Shown: piece after piece, positions 10,163 through 20,500 of the stretch
Layout: each line of letters begins with the position of its first letter
Numbering within the stretch: the stretch's first letter is position 1
Assembly (NCBI GenBank): GCA_945876035.1
Contig: CAMCMU010000029.1
Coordinates: 1 to 61,905 of the forward strand
DNA from: Schlesneria paludicola DSM 18645
GTDB lineage: Bacteria > Planctomycetota > Planctomycetia > Planctomycetales > Planctomycetaceae
Length of the DNA: 61,905 nt
Direction of reading: 5' to 3'
Position numbers and translations under genes: made by a program
Notes under the pieces: generated by a model
The model's database searches: none
The model's input: the letters and a program-made list of their open reading frames with translations, nothing else
Told to the model about the DNA's origin: nothing

Positions 10163-11512
10163 TCAATCATTTCTGAGTTTGAGATTGAACTCGGCCAATT
10201 GTTGGCGAATTTCGTTCAGGGAGGTAACTCCGAAATTTTTGGTCGCCAACAGTTCATCCGGCGTCCTTTGCACCAACTCACTGAGAGCGACAATTCCCAA
10301 TCGCGACATGCATTTCCGTGCTCGAACCGACAGGTTCAAATCCGAAACCGAACGCGCCAACATGGCTTGTTCTTGCGGCGACAAATCGGCGGCGATGAGT
10401 CCCAGAGGCGGAGTTCCACTCCACACTTGCTCCTTGCCGACTTGTGCCTCTGTCTCTTGACCGATACGCAAGCCATGTGCGGTCATCAGTTCACGGATTT
10501 CTACCAGCGAGGTATCTCCGAAATTTTTGCCGCCCAAGAGATCGGATTCGGTGACTTTTGCTAGGTCTCCCAAGGTGATGATATTCATCCCCGCTAGGCA
10601 ATTTCGACTTCGCACCGAGAGTTCAAAATCTGTGACGGGTCGACTGAGTAATTGCGCGAGACGAGCCTGATTGCGCACAGAGTCATCGTCATAATACATA
10701 TCACTGGAGGCTTCGATGTCCTTCATATACATCAATGCGTGAGAGTGATTGGGATCGTGTGCCAGAATTCGCCGAAAACAAAACGCTGACGCGGGGAAGT
10801 TCCCCTTGTCCTCGTAAAGCAATCCCAAATTTAGCAGCGCGCCCACATAAAACGGTGGCCGACTGAGCGACTGCTCATAGAGTCGAATTGCTTCATCGTC
10901 ATTTCCGTACAACGAATTTTCGCCAGCTAAGCGGAACAACGCTTGAGAATGATGAGGATCCATGTCTACCGCGCGTTCGAAATACTCCACAGCGCCGTAA
11001 GTATCACCTCGGTCGGACAGAATACATCCCATCTGATAAGAATAGTCTGCTCGTCGAGCACCCTCTAACCCCGACTGCTTGAGCGCGGCCTCGGCGTCGT
11101 CCAGTTTGCCTCGTAATCGAAGAGCACCCGCTCGCTTTAGCGTACATTCCACCGAATCAAAACCCGCTTTTGCGGCCGCCGCAAATTTGGCCTCCGCCTC
11201 TTTCGGTTGGTCCAGCGATAGCAACACCATTCCAAGTACGTACAGGGCAATCGGATCGCCCGTAATTCCCGACAACAATCTTTCCGCAATCACGTGCTGA
11301 GCGAGTAGATAGGCTCCAATACCAGCTCGCACCGAATGGCTCGGAGCACTACCGGACTCGACCTCCCGCAACAGAGACTCAATTTCCTGACGAGCCTGAG
11401 TCACCTGATCAGAGGCAACGGCACGCGATAGCTGCGCAAAATCCTCTGCCGTGATTGGCCCCTTGTTACTCAAAATTGCACTAATGTCAACAGGTTCCGG
11501 CGTCTTTAACAC
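10163..11512 (-). CDS. TPR protein with two RNA polymerase alpha-CTD domains
   Basis: This 449-residue soluble protein starts at a GTG (11512) with AAAGG upstream. Residues about 90-265 are TPR-like helical repeats (for example YGAVEYFERAVDMDPHHSQAL and DDEAIRLYEQSL). Two copies of the RNA polymerase alpha C-terminal domain follow: residues 290-352 (RPVTDFELSVRSRNCL, then NFGDTSLVEI) and 387-447 (SVRARKCM, then NFGVTSLNEI). In E. coli alpha the matching VRSANCL holds the DNA-contacting Arg265 and Asn268. Arg is kept in both copies, Asn only in the first, and the Lys298 position is Thr in both. The role is unknown; DNA or transcription-factor binding by a non-polymerase protein is an inference. 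It stands alone in its transcript. Confidence 0.88.
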   Translation of the reverse strand: MLKTPEPVDISAILSNKGPITAEDFAQLSRAVASDQVTQARQEIESLLREVESGSAPSHSVRAGIGAYLLAQHVIAERLLSGITGDPIALYVLGMVLLSLDQPKEAEAKFAAAAKAGFDSVECTLKRAGALRLRGKLDDAEAALKQSGLEGARRADYSYQMGCILSDRGDTYGAVEYFERAVDMDPHHSQALFRLAGENSLYGNDDEAIRLYEQSLSRPPFYVGALLNLGLLYEDKGNFPASAFCFRRILAHDPNHSHALMYMKDIEASSDMYYDDDSVRNQARLAQLLSRPVTDFELSVRSRNCLAGMNIITLGDLAKVTESDLLGGKNFGDTSLVEIRELMTAHGLRIGQETEAQVGKEQVWSGTPPLGLIAADLSPQEQAMLARSVSDLNLSVRARKCMSRLGIVALSELVQRTPDELLATKNFGVTSLNEIRQQLAEFNLKLRND

Positions 11513-12050
11513 AGGCGGTTCAACCTTTCATCAGAGCGGACAGGCAGTCATACAACCGAAGATTCACCAAAGAATAGTTCGTTGCACAAATCTGAGTCCG
11601 ACTCGATTTAATCTTGAAAATGAATCTTTGATTGTATCGGAGTCGCCACATTCTGCAACTCGAGCCGTCGCCTTTTTCCTTTTTGCTGTCACAGTCCCAT
11701 GAAAACTGTTCCATCGCCGGACTCTTGCATCGGCCTCAACATCCACCTCAAAAAAGTGCTCTCGTGCTGTTCGAGGCTGATCGCCCAAAATGTTCCCGCA
11801 AGAACGCTTCACGGGGGAATGTGGTCGAATGACTGCGATCTAAAAAAACTATCCGAGGCGAGTAGACGCCGAAGGAATCCGAATCGAGGTCACAATGGAT
11901 CCCGTGGCGATCGGTGAGGGGAAAGCAGCCGCATCAGCCCCCGTCCGTGACTGACAACTCCCCCTCGACGACAAATCACAGTCCTTGATCGTTGATGACC
12001 AACGGATGACTTCCTTCGCAATATAATGGCGCAGCGGGTCTTTCAAAAAA
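11513..12050. other. Spacer, nothing recognised
   Basis: This 538-bp stretch lies between the 3' end of the symporter pseudogene and the 5' end of the TPR/alpha-CTD gene, both on the minus strand. Small open frames occur but none has a recognisable product. It should hold the promoter of the TPR/alpha-CTD gene. Confidence 0.35.
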
Positions 12051-13787
12051 TCACCGGACCACATCTAGCGGCAAGGGGGATGTCCGTAGGCTGCCGGTAA
12101 TGCTTGCTGCACTCGAAGCGAGCATCCCCCAAATAATCGGATCTAGGCCCAAGAGGTAATCGGGCCGAAAAAAACCTGCCGAACCGATTTTTGGATCGGG
12201 GCCCAACAGACCGCGTATCTGTTGGGAGATTGTGGTTGTTGAATGCAGAGTGGCCCAATTCTGAGCCCAGCCGCAGCCGTAGATTCCAAAATAGACGACG
12301 AACCCGGTCAACATCCCGGCCAAGGCCCCATAGGCATTCGCGCGCCTCCAGTAACAGGCCATGAGGATCGGTGCCATAAACGATGCGGCTCCGGCCGAGC
12401 CGCTCAAGACAACCAACGCCTGCAGATATACGGGAGGGTTCAGGACGGCAATCACCGCAATCACTCCCACGGCAATCATCGCGTTGGTGGTGACACGCCG
12501 AATCTGCTTTTCCGTGGCGGCCGGATGGAGATATCTCAGATAAACGTCCTGAACCAACCCCGACGCAATCACGAGAACGAAACAACTGACGGAGGCCATG
12601 ATCGCGCCACAGGGAGCGGCAAGAATCAAACCACTGACGAACGGCCCTGTCCCCCAAGGAAAATCCCGGGTCACGAGCCAGGAGAGTCGCGGGATCAGCT
12701 CGTCGGATTTAGCTCCCAATTCCGGCAGAAGCGATCGAGCGGCAATACAGATCATGTTCAGTGGGATATCAATCAAACAGCTATAAAAGCTTAAAAGAAC
12801 GATCGATTTTCGAATCACTTCCGTATTCTGAGCCGCCATAACGCGCACCAAGCTGGCGAGTGAGGTAAAGCCCGCAAAAATCCAGACGAAAAACATCGAA
12901 AATGCCCGTCCCGGAGTTAAAACTTCGCGTCCCGCCGGGCTGTATCCGGGGCCGAACGAGATCTCCGATGACGTGGCCGCAATCGCTGCCCGTGAAGCGG
13001 CTTCTAACCCACCCGCCATCGGGACTGCAAGAAACACAAGCAACATCACTCCGAAGACCATCATCACGCTTTGAAACAAATCCGTCCAAACGGACGCCAG
13101 AAAACCGCCAATCCGAGTGTAACCAACGACCGTCATGGTGAAGACGATCAGCCCGATGTAGTACTTGGGTCCCCGAGGCAACCATCGTCCCCATGTTCGC
13201 TGCCAAATCCCCTCTGGAATCGAGTGTCCCTCGACATTGTCACCAACGGAGTTTGCCGATCTGTCAAAGTCTTCGGAGAGTGACAGAATCCCACTTCCAG
13301 GCCACGCGTGCTGCATGATCGTGGCCCCCGCCTTGAATTGGGCAAACCTTGTAAACGATAAAAAAACAGGATCAGCAACGAGGAGACAAGTCCCGCGCGT
13401 GGATCATCGAAACGACTGCGAAGGAGATCGGGAACGGTCACCGCATTGGTCAAGCGACTCAGTTGAGCAATGCGCATTCCAACAATGGGAAACTCCGTGA
13501 GCGGCCCAATCCTGTAGCTGGCCGCCCATAAGGCAACAATCCAGCCGAAGCTATCGACGCGTGATGGAAATCCCATGAACGTGCCACCGCTCTGCACGGT
13601 CGCCGTCAGAGCCAGAGCCCACGCACCTAAACCGCGATTGCCCAAAAAGAATCCTTCCATGAACTCTTTTTTTTAGGGCTTTTTGAGCCCGCGTTCCTAA
13701 CCAAACGGAAGCGGCAATGAACAGCAATCAAGCCGCCAAAACACTGTAACCGGGTGAAGGAATCTCATTCCCCACGGATAATATCAT
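12051..13787 (-). pseudogene. Sodium:solute symporter (SSS family), disrupted
   Basis: The translated pieces together form a typical SSS-family Na+-coupled carrier, but the frame is broken. From a likely ATG at 13787 the reading is M-I-L-S-V-G-N-E-I-P, then an in-frame TGA (complement of 13728-13730) where homologues would have a residue such as Trp in VLAA-W-LLFIAASVWLG. Next comes a run of eight A in coding sense (13667-13674), where seven would restore ALKKEFMEGFFLGNRGLGAW. A run of seven T (coding sense, 13360-13366) needs eight to join LLILFF to LSFTRFAQFKAGATIM. After that, 421 residues (12051-13316) are intact and highly hydrophobic (IGLIVFTMTVVGYTRIGGF, WIFAGFTSLASLVRVMAAQN). The N-terminal fragment also appears as an open frame at 13148-13660. 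It forms a former operon with the small pseudogene upstream. Confidence 0.85.
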
Positions 13788-13917
13788 GCCACCATTCCTC
13801 ATTGCCGAAAACTTGTCGCGTCGCGAGTAGCACTCCAATCCGTTGCCCACGTCGGTTGGCAGAACCACACTTGGTGACTCCATGACACCGTATCACCGAA
13901 GATCATCCAACGAAATT

Positions 13918-14213
13918 TCAGGGCGGCGGTGGTTCCAAATCCTCATCCTGCATGAAGCAGAATGCGAACCAGGTGGAGACCAGTGTCAACAGCCCCCGAG
14001 GGACGATGACGCCAAAAAAACCCAGTCAGGAAATCCGAAAACGAACGTCAACGACTCCGGATCGCGGCCATAGCCATAGACGCAGCAGAACCCCACTGAA
14101 TAGATCATGGTCACAAACCAAATATAGATCATGGTCACAAACCAAATCAACAGCGTAGCGAGGGTCTCGCGTTTGGCTGATTTGAGAATTGGCATCTCTG
14201 TGTCCGGCATCAT
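13918..14213 (-). pseudogene. Small YhdT/DUF997-like membrane protein, disrupted
   Basis: Small two-helix proteins of this type are often encoded just upstream of SSS symporters such as PanF; here the gene ends 131 bp before the symporter remnant. The start is probably the ATG at 14213 after AGGTG. The reading KSAKRETLATLLIWFVTMIY continues to GRDPESLTFVFGFPDWVF, then a run of seven T (coding sense, 14014-14020) shifts the frame. With eight T it would read FFGVIVPRGLLTLVSTWF and end in an acidic MQDEDLEPPPP tail with a TGA at 13918. A 24-bp tandem duplication (14101-14147) inserts a second copy of WFVTMIYI inside the first membrane segment. Both lesions suggest loss of function. Confidence 0.7.
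14101..14147. repeat. 24-bp tandem duplication in small pseudogene
   Basis: Two adjacent copies of a 24-base unit begin TAGATCATGG at 14101 and 14125; the second lacks only its last base. The duplication is in frame and repeats eight residues within a predicted membrane helix. Confidence 0.85.
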
Positions 14214-14448
14214 TGGCCACACCTGTCTCTCGTCAAAGAATTTGTTGAAACACGCGTTCTACAATGACGATCGGCATCTGTCACAGACACAAAATCCCCC
14301 CTCCCGGAGGGATGAAGAACGTCGCACCGACGTGATTTTTGGCCGCTGGAACCGGGACCCAAAAAGAGGTTCAGATACCGACGGCATGACCCGCTGTAGG
14401 AACTCTCTGTCTAGGTCTCTAGTGACCGTTGATCGGCTGTCCATTTCG

Positions 14449-15150
14449 TCATCTGCCGGACAAATCGGCGTTTACCAACGGTTGACGAACCCGCCGATGT
14501 TGAATCCATTCCCAAATTGGCGGAAGCAATGAAACGCCCACGATGGCCACCATCACGAGTTCAAAGTTTTTTTCCACAACGGACAACGTTCCGAAGTAAT
14601 ATCCGAGCATCGTGAAAATCAGAACCCAGCCGATGCCACCCACAACGTTGTAGATTGCGAATCTGCGGTAATTCATTCCACCGATACCCGCCACAAATGG
14701 CGCGAAGGTTCTCACGATCGGTACAAATCTTGCCAAGATAATTGTCTTGCCGCCGTAGCAGTCGAAAAATCGTTGGGTCTTTTCCAGATGTTCTTGACGC
14801 ATAAAGGGAACGCTTCCGTTAAAGGCTCTCGTCCCGATCCAACGGCCGACCAGATAATTAACGGTATCACCCACAATCGCCGCTACGATCAACATCGGTA
14901 ACAACCAATCCAGCCTCAGCGATCCTGCTCCTGCAAAGGCACCGGCTGCGAACAGCAAGGAGTCACCGGGCAGAAATGGCGTCACAATTAACCCGGTTTC
15001 ACAGAACACAACTGCGAACAGAATCCAATGAGATGAGACTCCATAGTCAGCCACGATCTTTTTGAGTTCATCGTCGAGGTGAAAGAGAAGATCGAAGCTC
15101 CACCAGAACAGTTCGGCGAGACTGATGCCGCATTGAACGATCATTTCCAT
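14449..15150 (-). CDS. DedA family membrane protein
   Basis: This 233-residue integral membrane protein belongs to the DedA/SNARE-associated family, whose members act in lipid-carrier (undecaprenyl phosphate or phospholipid) flipping and membrane homeostasis. Family marks include FCETGLIVTPFLPGDSLLFAAG near residues 50-71, GDTVNYLVGRWIG, and FVPIVRTFAPFVAGIGGM, which holds the conserved re-entrant loop arginine. Four to five hydrophobic segments follow the usual DedA order. The ATG at 15150 is used; an ATG two codons later is equally possible. Next upstream on the same strand is an Nramp-like carrier, about 125 bp away, so co-transcription is possible. Confidence 0.92.
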   Translation of the reverse strand: MEMIVQCGISLAELFWWSFDLLFHLDDELKKIVADYGVSSHWILFAVVFCETGLIVTPFLPGDSLLFAAGAFAGAGSLRLDWLLPMLIVAAIVGDTVNYLVGRWIGTRAFNGSVPFMRQEHLEKTQRFFDCYGGKTIILARFVPIVRTFAPFVAGIGGMNYRRFAIYNVVGGIGWVLIFTMLGYYFGTLSVVEKNFELVMVAIVGVSLLPPIWEWIQHRRVRQPLVNADLSGR

Positions 15151-15275
15151 GACATTGAGACCCCGAGCGAACGGTTTTAAAGGATCGAGTTATCCGAGCA
15201 TTCGCCGCTTTTTTGTGAAGGCAAACAGAACCACCAACCCTCTAGGGCGTTGGAGGCAACATCACGCCATTCGTT

Positions 15276-17030
15276 CTATTTGCCCGCTCGATCTGCATTG
15301 ACGGCAGGCACATGCGTCACGGACTGTTTCGGCTTGTTAATTTCGGCCATCAGTTTCGGAACCTCGACCCACGTGGAAACAGCAGCGGCTGTCAGGAAGA
15401 ACGTTCCGAAGCAGGCCAACGCAATCCGTCGTCTCCAACTCGGTCGTAGTTCTTGCGGTAGCAAGACGCTGTTGACTAAGACAACGTGCCAACTGCTGAA
15501 CCCCAAGGCGTAGTTGTAGATCATTCCAGAAAAGATTAGCAGCACATCACCCTTCACAAAGCAGAGCATCACCAAACCGAGGAGGGCATAGACGCACAAC
15601 ACTCCAAAATACAATTTTCCGATGTGCTTTGTATCCCATTTCTGCAACGACGGTAAAGCGGTCCAACAAACGTCAACCCAGCGTCTCAGCACGCCATCCG
15701 CGGTCGTGATCATGCTCGTCGCCAGCACGAGAAATCCGCAGAAAAGTGTACTGCTCCAAAACAGCTGATTCAGCAGGGGACGTTTCTGCGAGACAATTTC
15801 CCCCTCGTCATCCCTCGTTGTCACAAGGCTGCCACCCACAGCTTCACCGACTCCGTCAGCGGTCATGGCTGCTGCCTGATATCGGTCTTTCAATTCCAGT
15901 CCCCGAGGCAAGAATTGGACGGATAACATACTGGGCAACGCCAGCCCTAGAAAACAGGCGGGCATCCACAGATAAATTTGCTCCCGTTGTACGTGATGCA
16001 CCCAACGACTCCAGCGTTCCAACGACTCGCGTGAGACGCGGAAGACCATTCCAACGTGCGATAATTCGATGGCATGGCCACCGACGATGCTAGGAATGGC
16101 ACCCACGTGCTTTCCCATTCCCCAGCCCTGTTCCCGCGTGAAATTGCTGATTGGCGTGTTCGACAGTCCCCCGTTTCCGGAGATGGCAATCATCGAAACA
16201 AGAATTCCGATCATCGACAGGTCCAGACGTGGAAACAGCCGGCCGCTGCTCCACGTGGCCATGATATTTTCCACCTTGGGTTTGAGAGGCATTTCCCCCT
16301 CATCTCGCTTTCCGTTGCCATTGGTGTCCTCGTCGGAAATGACGGGAAAGCTGCCAAACTGAACGAATCCCGTACCAATTTCAGTCCACGTGTCTGGTTT
16401 CGAATAAAACACGGCAAGGAACACAAGAAAACCCATCACGACCACGAGCTTCAAGGACATGAGCATTTTCAGCGAATTGTAGACTTTGCCACCCACGGTC
16501 AGCGGTAACAAGACAGAGACAAAAATGACACAGGAGAGGATTGTCAGGAATCTCGAATCCGCCACAGAATCGGGGAGACGTCCTAGATACAGGGCGGCTG
16601 CGGGGATGGCGGCATGTGACGCGAGATACGGCAACAAGGAGCCGCAATCCAGAACCAGATAGACCAGCAGCCAGAACATCGGACCGGGAAGCGTCCGAAA
16701 TTTCCCCGTGAAAATCGGTTCTCCGGTGTAGAGCGTGTACCGGCTAATTTCAATGTTGTAAATCACTTGGCCAATAATGCTCAGCGTCGCCAACCACAAC
16801 AGTGCTCCGCCGTATCTCGCGGTTACAAGCGGTCCCGTCAGCCACTCCCCGCCGCCGATCGCCGCCGCGGCCATCACCACCCCGGGGCCAAGAAACGTGG
16901 AGAGTGATTTCCAATGAAACACTGGTGTCTCAGGTAACTCGCCTCCCTCCCAGCGAGGCATTTTTGGAGAGCCCGGATGCGGCGGAAAGTCAGCGGTTCT
17001 GTCAACAACCTGAGTGAGCGCGTCGGCCAT
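15276..17030 (-). CDS. Nramp-like transporter with EF-hand-like loop
   Basis: This 584-residue multi-pass protein resembles the Nramp (NRAMP/MntH) superfamily in overall layout: a FLGPGVVMAAAAIGGGEW first helix, GQVIYNIEISRY, and about eleven hydrophobic segments. The canonical Nramp DPGN motif in the first helix is replaced by IGGGEW, and the MPH motif of helix six is not seen, so Mn/Fe transport cannot be assumed. Residues 235-246 (D-T-N-G-N-G-K-R-D-E-G-E) match the EF-hand calcium loop pattern with acidic or Asn ligands at positions 1, 3, 5, 9 and 12, placed in a loop after a hydrophobic segment. The secretin-like gene lies upstream on the same strand but is separated by a terminator. Confidence 0.8.
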   Translation of the reverse strand: MADALTQVVDRTADFPPHPGSPKMPRWEGGELPETPVFHWKSLSTFLGPGVVMAAAAIGGGEWLTGPLVTARYGGALLWLATLSIIGQVIYNIEISRYTLYTGEPIFTGKFRTLPGPMFWLLVYLVLDCGSLLPYLASHAAIPAAALYLGRLPDSVADSRFLTILSCVIFVSVLLPLTVGGKVYNSLKMLMSLKLVVVMGFLVFLAVFYSKPDTWTEIGTGFVQFGSFPVISDEDTNGNGKRDEGEMPLKPKVENIMATWSSGRLFPRLDLSMIGILVSMIAISGNGGLSNTPISNFTREQGWGMGKHVGAIPSIVGGHAIELSHVGMVFRVSRESLERWSRWVHHVQREQIYLWMPACFLGLALPSMLSVQFLPRGLELKDRYQAAAMTADGVGEAVGGSLVTTRDDEGEIVSQKRPLLNQLFWSSTLFCGFLVLATSMITTADGVLRRWVDVCWTALPSLQKWDTKHIGKLYFGVLCVYALLGLVMLCFVKGDVLLIFSGMIYNYALGFSSWHVVLVNSVLLPQELRPSWRRRIALACFGTFFLTAAAVSTWVEVPKLMAEINKPKQSVTHVPAVNADRAGK

Positions 17031-17562
17031 GAGGGCGTATTCATTTCAAGGAGAAGCGAAAGCGAAAAACGCCACCCCACGTTAAAGAAGGTGGAGCACG
17101 GTTTGAGGATGGTAGCCACTGCTTCTGTCAGACGCGAGCATCGGCGACGGCGAATCGATGGAGACACATCCGAGAAACAGATCGCGACCAAGTCACTGAC
17201 CATTAGGCATCGATGCCGGACGTTTTGGCCTCAACGCGATTTTTGTCGGGGGTCAACAATTCCCGCGACGGCTGTTGCCGTGGTCGGAATAGGGCCGCCA
17301 CAGCGGGGCTTTGAATCGTCCACGACTGGAACGGTGTGAGCTTCATGACAACGACGACCGATTGCCTAGCGTGGCCGAGGGTTGACACTTCAGGCCGACC
17401 ACCGACGATCCGTCGTTCGCCAGAATTATCCGCACCCGACACCCATTTCAACCGCCGCATTTCGCCCTTGGACGGCCCTCAAAGAAAGCAACCGCCGCGA
17501 TCTGCCCGTGCGATCGCGGCGGCCGAGGACTTGCGACAGAACCTCGGATTGGGGAGCACGCG
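17031..17562. other. Spacer with terminator of the secretin gene
   Basis: This 532-bp spacer separates the secretin-like gene from the Nramp-like gene on the minus strand. Apart from the intrinsic terminator at 17480-17522, no gene or RNA is recognised. Confidence 0.4.
17480..17522 (-). terminator. Intrinsic terminator after the secretin-like gene
   Basis: Arms CCGCCGCGATC (17492-17502) and GATCGCGGCGG (17512-17522) pair perfectly over 11 bp with a nine-base loop. Read on the minus strand the stem is followed by TTGCTTTCTTTG, a T-rich tail. It lies 40 bp past the stop codon of the secretin-like gene. Confidence 0.8.
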
Positions 17563-20500
17563 TTATGTTTTCGGAATACCCAGCAGTTCCTCTTCTTCTT
17601 CCTGGATGATGATTCGAGGCGTCACCATCAGCATTAAGCTTTCGGTTTCGCGGCCAACACCCGTGTTCTTGAAGAGGCGACTGACGTAAGGAATCTTATT
17701 GAGAATTGGTACGCCCGACATGTTGCGTCCTTCTTTGAGTCGTTTCACACCGCCGAGCAAGACCGTCCCACCGTCCGGAACACTGACTGTTGTCAGGACG
17801 GTGACTTGTTCAACAACCGGTTGCTGAACAGTCACTGTCTGTCCGCTTCCGCCACCACCTTGGCCACCACCTTGGCCACCATCCTGGCCGCCACCTTGGC
17901 CACCACCCTGGCCACCACCTTGGCCGCCACCGCCGAGACCGCCACCAATCCCACCCTGGCCAGCCCCACCAAAGCCACCTTGGCCACCTTGGCCACCACC
18001 ACCGAAACCGCCGCCGCCCTGTTGCCCTTGGCCGCCACCGCCGCCCTGTTGCCCTTGGCCACCGCCGCCGGCACCACCACCTCCGACAAACGAGAACGTA
18101 AAGACATCGGTAATATTGGAGAACACCGGTTGAACACTCAGTCGAACGTAACGTCTGTCAGCTGAGACGACGGCCGTGACTGACAGGGAAATTCCTTGCG
18201 GGATGTTGGCAATCACCGGCTGGAATCCCGTAGCAAAGAACCCGACAGTGGGAACTAAACTGATCACGAATGGTCTTGACACAGTGCTGGAAACGGTTCC
18301 TTGTTGACCATTGAAGAGAGTAATTTTCGGGGCAAACATCAAGTTGTTCCGTTGATCACCCTGTGCGGCTGAGATGAAGAAGAACGCTTCCACATCACTC
18401 AGGATCGCCAATCCCATTTCCACGCCCGCTTTGGGGTTGTAGCCACCAAACGTCGGCACACCGACTTCAAAAGAACCCTGTTGGAACGGAATATCCGTCG
18501 TCTGAGTAAACTGACCTGGTTGCGCCAAACCAATAATTGTTCCGTTGGGGTATTTGCGACGATTCTGAAACTCACGTTGCCCACTCGGTGTAAAGAAGTT
18601 TCCAGAGGTCCCCGCCGTACCACCAGCTCCACCAGCTCCACCTGCTGTACCAGCTGTACCAGCTGTACCAGCTGTACCTGCAACTCCAGCGGCACCTGTT
18701 TGTCCAGTCGTTCCCGCGACACCGGTATTCAAGAAGGAACCAAAGGGCGCGAGCGGAGCTCCACCGATCCCAGAGGGACCAGGCAACGTACTTTGAATCC
18801 CGAAGTCGAAGTCAATTCCAATACGCTCGAAGAACCGGTCACTGACAGTCACAAAACGAACTTCGATTGTGACTTGCAGGTCTTGCAGACGGCGTAACTG
18901 ATCGAGTAGATCGGTAATTTCTTCATGATTTTTCTGTGTCTGTCGAATCACAAGACTCAGCGTTGTCTCATAGTGTCGCAGCGACCCGTGTCCACCGACG
19001 GAATCCCACGTGTCAGGCGCGATTGTCGAAACCAACAGATCCGTCAGTGAATTAAAATCAGGGGCATGGATTCGATTTGGTGGCCGGTTACTCGAAGAGC
19101 CACTCGCGTCCGCACCGTTGGAGTTTGGTCCAACCTGACCCATTCCCGGAAAACCACCCGAGGGAACACTCATTTGCGCTCCGTTGATCCCCCCGAAAGC
19201 GTTCGGTTGACCAGCATTTCCTAATGCCCCGCCAAAATCGGACTGACCGAAATTCGCAATCGGTATCACCAAGTCTGCGACGGGGTAAGTTCGAACAACC
19301 ATTTCCCCCTGTTGTCTCATCCGACTGGTGATCTTGAGCACCTCATTGTCGATCGTATAGGCCAAGTTATAGCGTCCCAGGATCAGGTTCAGGGCGCTTT
19401 TGACCTGAATTCCATCCACATTGATCGATACCGGGTTATCCGCTGTTGCCCCCTCCTCCTCGAGTCCCAATTCGTCGAGTTGGATGTTGACGTCGGCAAC
19501 CGTTTGAATTTTCTTGATGACCTCACTCAGTGGAACATGGTCTTCGTGCAATGAGATCCGCTTCGACAAACTTTGTTCAATCTTCACATCGGATTCACTG
19601 GGAGTCCGATTGTCGGCCCGATAAGCCCCACGACGCCGGTCCGAAAGGGACTTCCAGTCATCGCCGAAACTCATCGGATTTTTGTCGTTGACCTTGACGA
19701 TCACGGCCTGCTCGACGTCATTGAGTTGTCCGATAAATGAATCCTCTTTGTCGAGTTTCAGTTTATCGTTGCTGGCCACTCGTCGACCGAGTCGAGCCTT
19801 CCAGAACAGCGCTTCCGACGTGGGATCCTTGGGATTTATTTCTTTCGCTTTTTTCGCAACGATCTCGGCTTCAGCAAATCGTTGTTGTTTGAAGAGATCA
19901 TTGAATTCTTCGACCAACTTCGCAAATTCCTGCTCGATGCGAATATCCGTTTCAACCTGTTGATTGAGCGATTTCTTGACATCTTCGTTGCGTTTCTTGA
20001 GTGCCAGATTCGGTTCCTGCCGGACAATCTCCGATTGTAGCGACGAACGAGTTCTGTTGAGTTGTCGTGTGAGTGAGGCCGTTGCCTCTGCAGACAATTC
20101 GGCTCCTTCGACCTTCGCCAGCGACTGATCAATCAGCGTCAGCGCGCCTTCCGGATCCTTCTCTTTCATCCGCTCGGCTTTAAAGACCGCATTGAGAATT
20201 TCACTACGCAGACGATCGAACTTAACCACCTGTTCCTGTTCGGCGACATCGAGCAGTCCTGGGAAATGGTCCTCGGCCTGCCCGGTGCTGTCTGAAGAGG
20301 CTCTCTCTTCTGCAATCGAAGGTGTCTCTGACTCGGTACCTGCCGCCAATTGAATGTTGCGACGATCGGTCTTCGGTGCTAGCTCACGGAGGTAAACGTG
20401 CAGCCGTTGGGTTTGAACGGGGTCGAGTTTCTGGCCACTCTGATAGGCGGCTAGGAAGGCCGCATAGGCACCAATCCGATTGTTACGATTCAATTCCGCA

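Noticed and set aside
16977-17339. 120-residue plus-strand open frame in the secretin/Nramp spacer
   Set aside because: Overlaps the Nramp start, has Arg-rich composition and no ribosome-binding site or domain.
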